Source of the DNA: Mucilaginibacter sp.
Lineage (GTDB): Bacteria > Bacteroidota > Bacteroidia > Sphingobacteriales > Sphingobacteriaceae
Assembly: GCA_028288315.1 (NCBI GenBank)
Contig: JAQBNY010000151.1
Coordinates: 1 to 8,918, forward strand
Direction: 5' to 3'
Length of the DNA stretch: 8,918 nucleotides
Shown: positions 5,689 through 8,918 of the stretch, one piece after another
Layout: each line of letters starts with the position of its first letter
Numbering within the stretch: position 1 is the first letter of the stretch
Translations under genes and position numbers: made by a program
Notes under the pieces: generated by a model
Database searches by the model: none
What the model was told of the DNA's origin: nothing
Seen by the model: only the letters and a program-made list of their open reading frames with translations

Positions 5689-8424
5689 ATGAGCCTGGAG
5701 AAATACGTAGAGAAGCGGGATTTTACAAAAACCGCCGAACCTAAAGCCGGAAAAAGCAAGGATAATGATAAACTGATGTTTGTGGTGCAAAAGCACGACG
5801 CATCGCGCTTGCACTATGATTTTAGGCTGGAAATGGAAGGTGTACTAAAAAGCTGGGCCGTACCCAAGGGCCCATCAACCGACCCAAAAAACAAACGGCT
5901 GGCTATGATGGTAGAAGACCACCCGTTTGACTACCGCAATTTTGAAGGAATAATTCCGCAAGGAGAATACGGTGGGGGAACAGTTATAGTTTGGGATGAA
6001 GGAACCTACGAGCCTATAGAAGAAATAAAAGGAAAAAAGGCTCAGGAAAAGTACCTGCTCAAGCAACTTAAAGAAGGCTCGCTTAAAATAAAGCTTCATG
6101 GCGAAAAACTGAAGGGTGAATATGCTTTAGTAAAAACCCATGGCATGGGTGAAAATGGCTGGCTGCTCATTAAACATAAAGACGATTTTGCATCTGCTGC
6201 GGAGATTACCAAAAAGGATAAATCTGTACTTTCTGGCAAAACCATTGAAGCAATGGAAAAAACCAGTGAAAAAGTTTGGCAGAATGGTCATGAGGAAGAT
6301 GTTGAAATGGGAAAGTCCAAGAGCACTTCAAAAAAAAAACTCCATGAGCCTACCGAAGAAATAGCGGCCATGGCCAGTAATGCCGGCAATGATAACCAGG
6401 TAGATGCAGCAACCATATTGAAGAAAGCGCCTAAAGGAGCAACCCCAACCGGTATAAAACCTATGTTGGCTACCTTGGTAAATGAACCATTTGATGACCC
6501 CGACTGGGTTTACGAGATAAAGTGGGATGGTTACCGCGCTTTGGGTTTTATCAATAAAGGCGATGTGCAGTTATTATCGAGAAACAACAAAGATTTTAGC
6601 GAAAAGTATTACCCGATTACAGAACTGCTGAAAAGCTGGAAAATTAACGCGGTGATTGATGGCGAAATACTGGTTCTGAATGATAAAGGCGTATCAAACT
6701 TTGGAGCGCTGCAAAACTGGCGCAGCGAGGCGGATGGCGAATTAGTCCTGTATGTTTTTGATATTTTATGGTATGATGGCAAAAACCTAATGGGTTTGCC
6801 ATTGGTAGAGCGCCAGGTTATATTAAAAGAAGTTTTGCCAACGGATGATGACCGCGTACGCCTGAGCCAGGTATTTAAAGCCAACGGAAACGAGTTTTTT
6901 GAAGCCGCTGGTAAGATAGGGCTGGAGGGTATTATGGCTAAAAAAGCTAATAGCATATACATACCAGATAACCGCTCAAAAGAGTGGCTTAAAATAAAGA
7001 TCAATAAAAGGCAGGAAGTTGTTATTGGCGGTTTTACTAAAAATGAAGGTACAGCCAAGCAGTTTAGCTCGCTTTTACTGGGTGTTTTTGAGGGGGACAG
7101 ATTTCAGTATGTGGGCAAAGTGGGCACCGGTTTTTCTGACAAGCTGCAAAAAGAAATGATGGCATTGTTTAAGCCTTTAATAATTGATAAGTCGCCGTTT
7201 ACCAGCGAGCCGGATGTTAATAAACCATCAAGGTTTCGACCAAATCCGCCAAAAGCAAAAGCAACCTGGCTAAAGCCCGAACTGGTTTGCGAAATAAGCT
7301 TTGCTGAGGTAACCAGCGATGGCGTATTCCGCCACCCATCATTTGAGGGAATGCGTATAGATAAAAAAGCTAAGGAGGTGGTCCGCGAAACGGAAGCAGA
7401 TACTACTGAAATTGTTGAAGAGGTAGAAAAGCATACAGAGGAAAAACCTGCCAAGGATAAACTGGTAAGCGCACCAAAGGAATCAACCAAACGTACACTG
7501 CTTAACCCTAACGAAGAAACCCAGGTAAAAAAGATTTGCGGGCACGACCTGAAGTTTACCCATCTCAGTAAAGTTTACTGGCCCGAAGATGGCATTACCA
7601 AGAGGGACATGTTCAATTATTATTATCAGGTAGCCGAGTATATTTTGCCCTATTTGAAAGACCGCCCACAATCATTAAATCGTTTCCCTAACGGGATACA
7701 TGGCCCAAGCTTTTACCAGAAGGATGTTAAAGGAAAATCGCCAGATTGGGTGAAAAAGTTCCCCTATACCACCAGCGATGGTGAGGACAAAGATTATTTA
7801 GTAGGGCATGATGAAGCCACCTTGCTGTGGATGGCATCGTTAGGATGTATTGAAATGAATCCATGGTTCAGTCGGGTTCAGGCTCCGGATAATCCGGACT
7901 ACTGCGTTATTGACCTTGATCCGGATAAAAACACATTTGATCAGGTAATAGAGGCCGCGCTTGAGGTTAAAAAAGTACTGGATGCTATTGATGTGCCGGC
8001 TTTTTGCAAAACATCCGGGTCAACAGGTATGCATATTTATATCCCGCTTGGTGCTAAATACGATTATGACCAGTCGCAAATGTTTGCCAGGTTAATCGTA
8101 AACATTGTTCATGAACAAATACCCGACTATACAACGCTTGAAAGGATGGTTAAGAACCGCAATGGTAAAATGTATCTCGATTTTTTGCAGAACCGCCCGG
8201 GAGCAACTATAGCCGGGCCATATTCGCTAAGGCCAAAGCCTGGCGCTACAGTTTCTATGCCCCTGCATTGGGATGAGGTAAAGCCCGGCCTAACTATGAG
8301 ACACTTTACCATCAACAATTCTATTGCTCGCCTCAAAAAAGAAGGCGACCTGTTTAAAGGGGTTTTAGATAAAGGAATTGACCTGGAGAAAACGATTAAA
8401 AAAGCGCAAAGTATATTTAAGTAA
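5689..8424 (+). CDS. ligD: ATP-dependent DNA ligase D, three-domain (phosphoesterase-ligase-polymerase)
   Basis: The multifunctional end-processing and sealing enzyme of bacterial non-homologous end joining, working with Ku; 911 residues. Phosphoesterase module (about 1-180): H36, H42, D44, R46 in KHDASRLHYDFRLE, and H78 and Y82 in EDHPFDYRNFEG, match the known Pseudomonas LigD catalytic set. Ligase module (about 255-560): nucleotidyl lysine K278 in EIKWDGYR, DGE (324-326), FDILWYDG (357-364), EGIMAKK (413-419), WLKIK (433-437), then an OB domain ending RHPSFEGMR. Polymerase/primase module (about 615-905): metal ligands D742 and D744 in DLDPD, TSGSTGMH (775-782), and D831 in LDFLQN. Two charged linkers (about 185-250 and 560-605) join the modules; the first contains an A10 run. 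The order equals that of Pseudomonas LigD; mycobacterial LigD has the polymerase first. Ku is not visible in this window. The next gene is convergent and unrelated. Confidence 0.97.
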   Translation: MSLEKYVEKRDFTKTAEPKAGKSKDNDKLMFVVQKHDASRLHYDFRLEMEGVLKSWAVPKGPSTDPKNKRLAMMVEDHPFDYRNFEGIIPQGEYGGGTVIVWDEGTYEPIEEIKGKKAQEKYLLKQLKEGSLKIKLHGEKLKGEYALVKTHGMGENGWLLIKHKDDFASAAEITKKDKSVLSGKTIEAMEKTSEKVWQNGHEEDVEMGKSKSTSKKKLHEPTEEIAAMASNAGNDNQVDAATILKKAPKGATPTGIKPMLATLVNEPFDDPDWVYEIKWDGYRALGFINKGDVQLLSRNNKDFSEKYYPITELLKSWKINAVIDGEILVLNDKGVSNFGALQNWRSEADGELVLYVFDILWYDGKNLMGLPLVERQVILKEVLPTDDDRVRLSQVFKANGNEFFEAAGKIGLEGIMAKKANSIYIPDNRSKEWLKIKINKRQEVVIGGFTKNEGTAKQFSSLLLGVFEGDRFQYVGKVGTGFSDKLQKEMMALFKPLIIDKSPFTSEPDVNKPSRFRPNPPKAKATWLKPELVCEISFAEVTSDGVFRHPSFEGMRIDKKAKEVVRETEADTTEIVEEVEKHTEEKPAKDKLVSAPKESTKRTLLNPNEETQVKKICGHDLKFTHLSKVYWPEDGITKRDMFNYYYQVAEYILPYLKDRPQSLNRFPNGIHGPSFYQKDVKGKSPDWVKKFPYTTSDGEDKDYLVGHDEATLLWMASLGCIEMNPWFSRVQAPDNPDYCVIDLDPDKNTFDQVIEAALEVKKVLDAIDVPAFCKTSGSTGMHIYIPLGAKYDYDQSQMFARLIVNIVHEQIPDYTTLERMVKNRNGKMYLDFLQNRPGATIAGPYSLRPKPGATVSMPLHWDEVKPGLTMRHFTINNSIARLKKEGDLFKGVLDKGIDLEKTIKKAQSIFK
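6330..6339 (+). other. A10 homopolymer in the ligD linker, possible slippage site
   Basis: Ten consecutive A bases (third base of S214 through the AAA codons of K215-K217) lie between the phosphoesterase and ligase modules. Reading one base forward stops at TAG 6362-6364 (about 224 residues); one base back stops at TGA 6345-6347 (about 219 residues). Either slip would yield a free phosphoesterase module. It is the longest homopolymer I saw in the window. Confidence 0.5.
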
Positions 8425-8463
8425 TTTATCCTCACGCTTCATTGCACTATTGAGAGGTCATAA

Positions 8464-8829
8464 TTATGCAGCCAACTGATGCTCAACCTTTTCAAGCAGG
8501 GTGCTCATGTCAAATGGCTTACTTAAAAAGTCATCAGGAGCACCGGTTTGGTTGAGCGATTTGATAATTTCATCATACGCGGAACACATAATTACCCGTA
8601 AATTGTGAGTAGACTTATTCAGTTTTAATAATTTACAAATGTCTCGGCCATCCATACCCGGAAGCATGGCATCAAGTATAATCAGATCTGGCCGGGTGCT
8701 ATTCACTTTGCTAATAACTTCTTCCCCGCTGCTCAGCGAAGATACATCATAGCCGCAATTAGCAAGGATATAGCTCATTACCTCAACTATTAGGTCGTTA
8801 TCATCAACTATTAATATTTTTTTGGACAT
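8464..8829 (-). CDS. Stand-alone response regulator receiver domain (CheY-like)
   Basis: A 121-residue single-domain receiver protein that accepts phosphate from a histidine kinase or phosphotransfer protein in the cytoplasm. All active-site positions are present: acidic pair D9-D10 in ILIVDDND, phospho-acceptor D53 in LIILDAMLPGMDG, conserved S83 in VIMCSAYD, and K104 followed by P105 in LSKPFD. The protein ends at residue 121 just after the last helix, so there is no DNA-binding or enzyme output domain; it must signal through protein contacts or act as a phosphate shuttle. The start ATG (complement 8827-8829) directly precedes the first strand. No kinase gene is in the window, but only 89 bases upstream of this gene are visible. 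It converges on ligD with a 39-base gap that has no strong terminator. The cognate partner is unknown. Confidence 0.93.
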   Translation of the reverse strand: MSKKILIVDDNDLIVEVMSYILANCGYDVSSLSSGEEVISKVNSTRPDLIILDAMLPGMDGRDICKLLKLNKSTHNLRVIMCSAYDEIIKSLNQTGAPDDFLSKPFDMSTLLEKVEHQLAA

Positions 8830-8918
8830 GGGCTATTGTTTTTCAGTAAGTTATGCAAAGCCCGTGCCGTTTTTGCCTTTTAGTTACAATAGCTATAAGA
8901 TTTATTAATTTCCTATAG

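Noticed and set aside
6140..6364. A 74-codon ORF in the second frame inside ligD
   Set aside because: No protein-like features; it only matters as the alternative frame entered after slippage at the A10 run.
6609..7490. Two long minus-strand ORFs (149 and 128 codons) inside ligD
   Set aside because: Ser/Leu-rich composition typical of antisense shadows, and they oppose an intact ligase module with all motifs.
8425..8463. Possible hairpin CCTCA...TGAGAGG between ligD and the receiver gene
   Set aside because: Only four to five pairs with a bulge and a long loop; too weak to call a terminator.
8832..8893. 8-bp inverted repeat GCTATTGT / ACAATAGC upstream of the receiver gene
   Set aside because: Arms are 46 bases apart and short, expected by chance in AT-rich DNA.
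1..8918. CRISPR array, tRNA/rRNA, transposase or phage genes
   Set aside because: I looked for repeated spacers, RNA-gene signatures and mobile-element motifs on both strands and saw none.

Overview
The window looks like a piece of a Bacteroidota chromosome, most likely from the Sphingobacteriaceae (Mucilaginibacter/Pedobacter type). The evidence is the moderate, AT-leaning base composition, starts with no Shine-Dalgarno sequence in front of them, two exact copies of the Bacteroidota -7 promoter element TAnnTTTG before one gene, signal peptides ending in 'NAQ'/'SAQ', and the character of the proteins. This placement is inferred from sequence style, not from a database comparison.

Layout, left to right. 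Positions 1-1251 (+) hold an MFS permease of the UMF1/Atg22-like type whose first residues lie outside the window. Tandem hairpins at 1306-1371 separate it from two small convergent minus-strand genes: a 66-residue single-pass membrane protein (1372-1572) and an unrecognised secreted protein of about 132 residues (1658-2056). The start of the secreted-protein gene is buried in a perfect 10-bp inverted repeat. After a 144-bp divergent gap come four plus-strand genes with gaps of 69-117 bp: a secreted PA-domain M28 metallopeptidase (2201-3826), a zinc-ribbon threonine-synthase-like PLP enzyme (3896-5086), a VOC/glyoxalase-fold protein (5204-5593) and a full three-domain DNA ligase D (5689-8424). 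A stand-alone CheY-like receiver protein (8464-8829, -) converges on ligD.

I see no integrated pathway or new multi-gene system. The genes appear to be separately transcribed housekeeping and accessory functions: transport, exopeptidase activity, amino-acid metabolism, DNA end repair and signalling. LigD is the best-defined protein. It has phosphoesterase, ligase and polymerase modules in the Pseudomonas-type order with all main catalytic residues visible, but its usual partner Ku is not in the window.

The points most worth checking are local. An A10 run lies in the linker between the phosphoesterase and ligase modules of LigD, and both alternative frames stop within 25 bases, so slippage would release a phosphoesterase-only protein. 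The palindrome covers both candidate start codons of the secreted orphan. The threonine-synthase-like enzyme has a TAGNAGG loop where serine is expected. Tandem promoter motifs set the start of the VOC gene.
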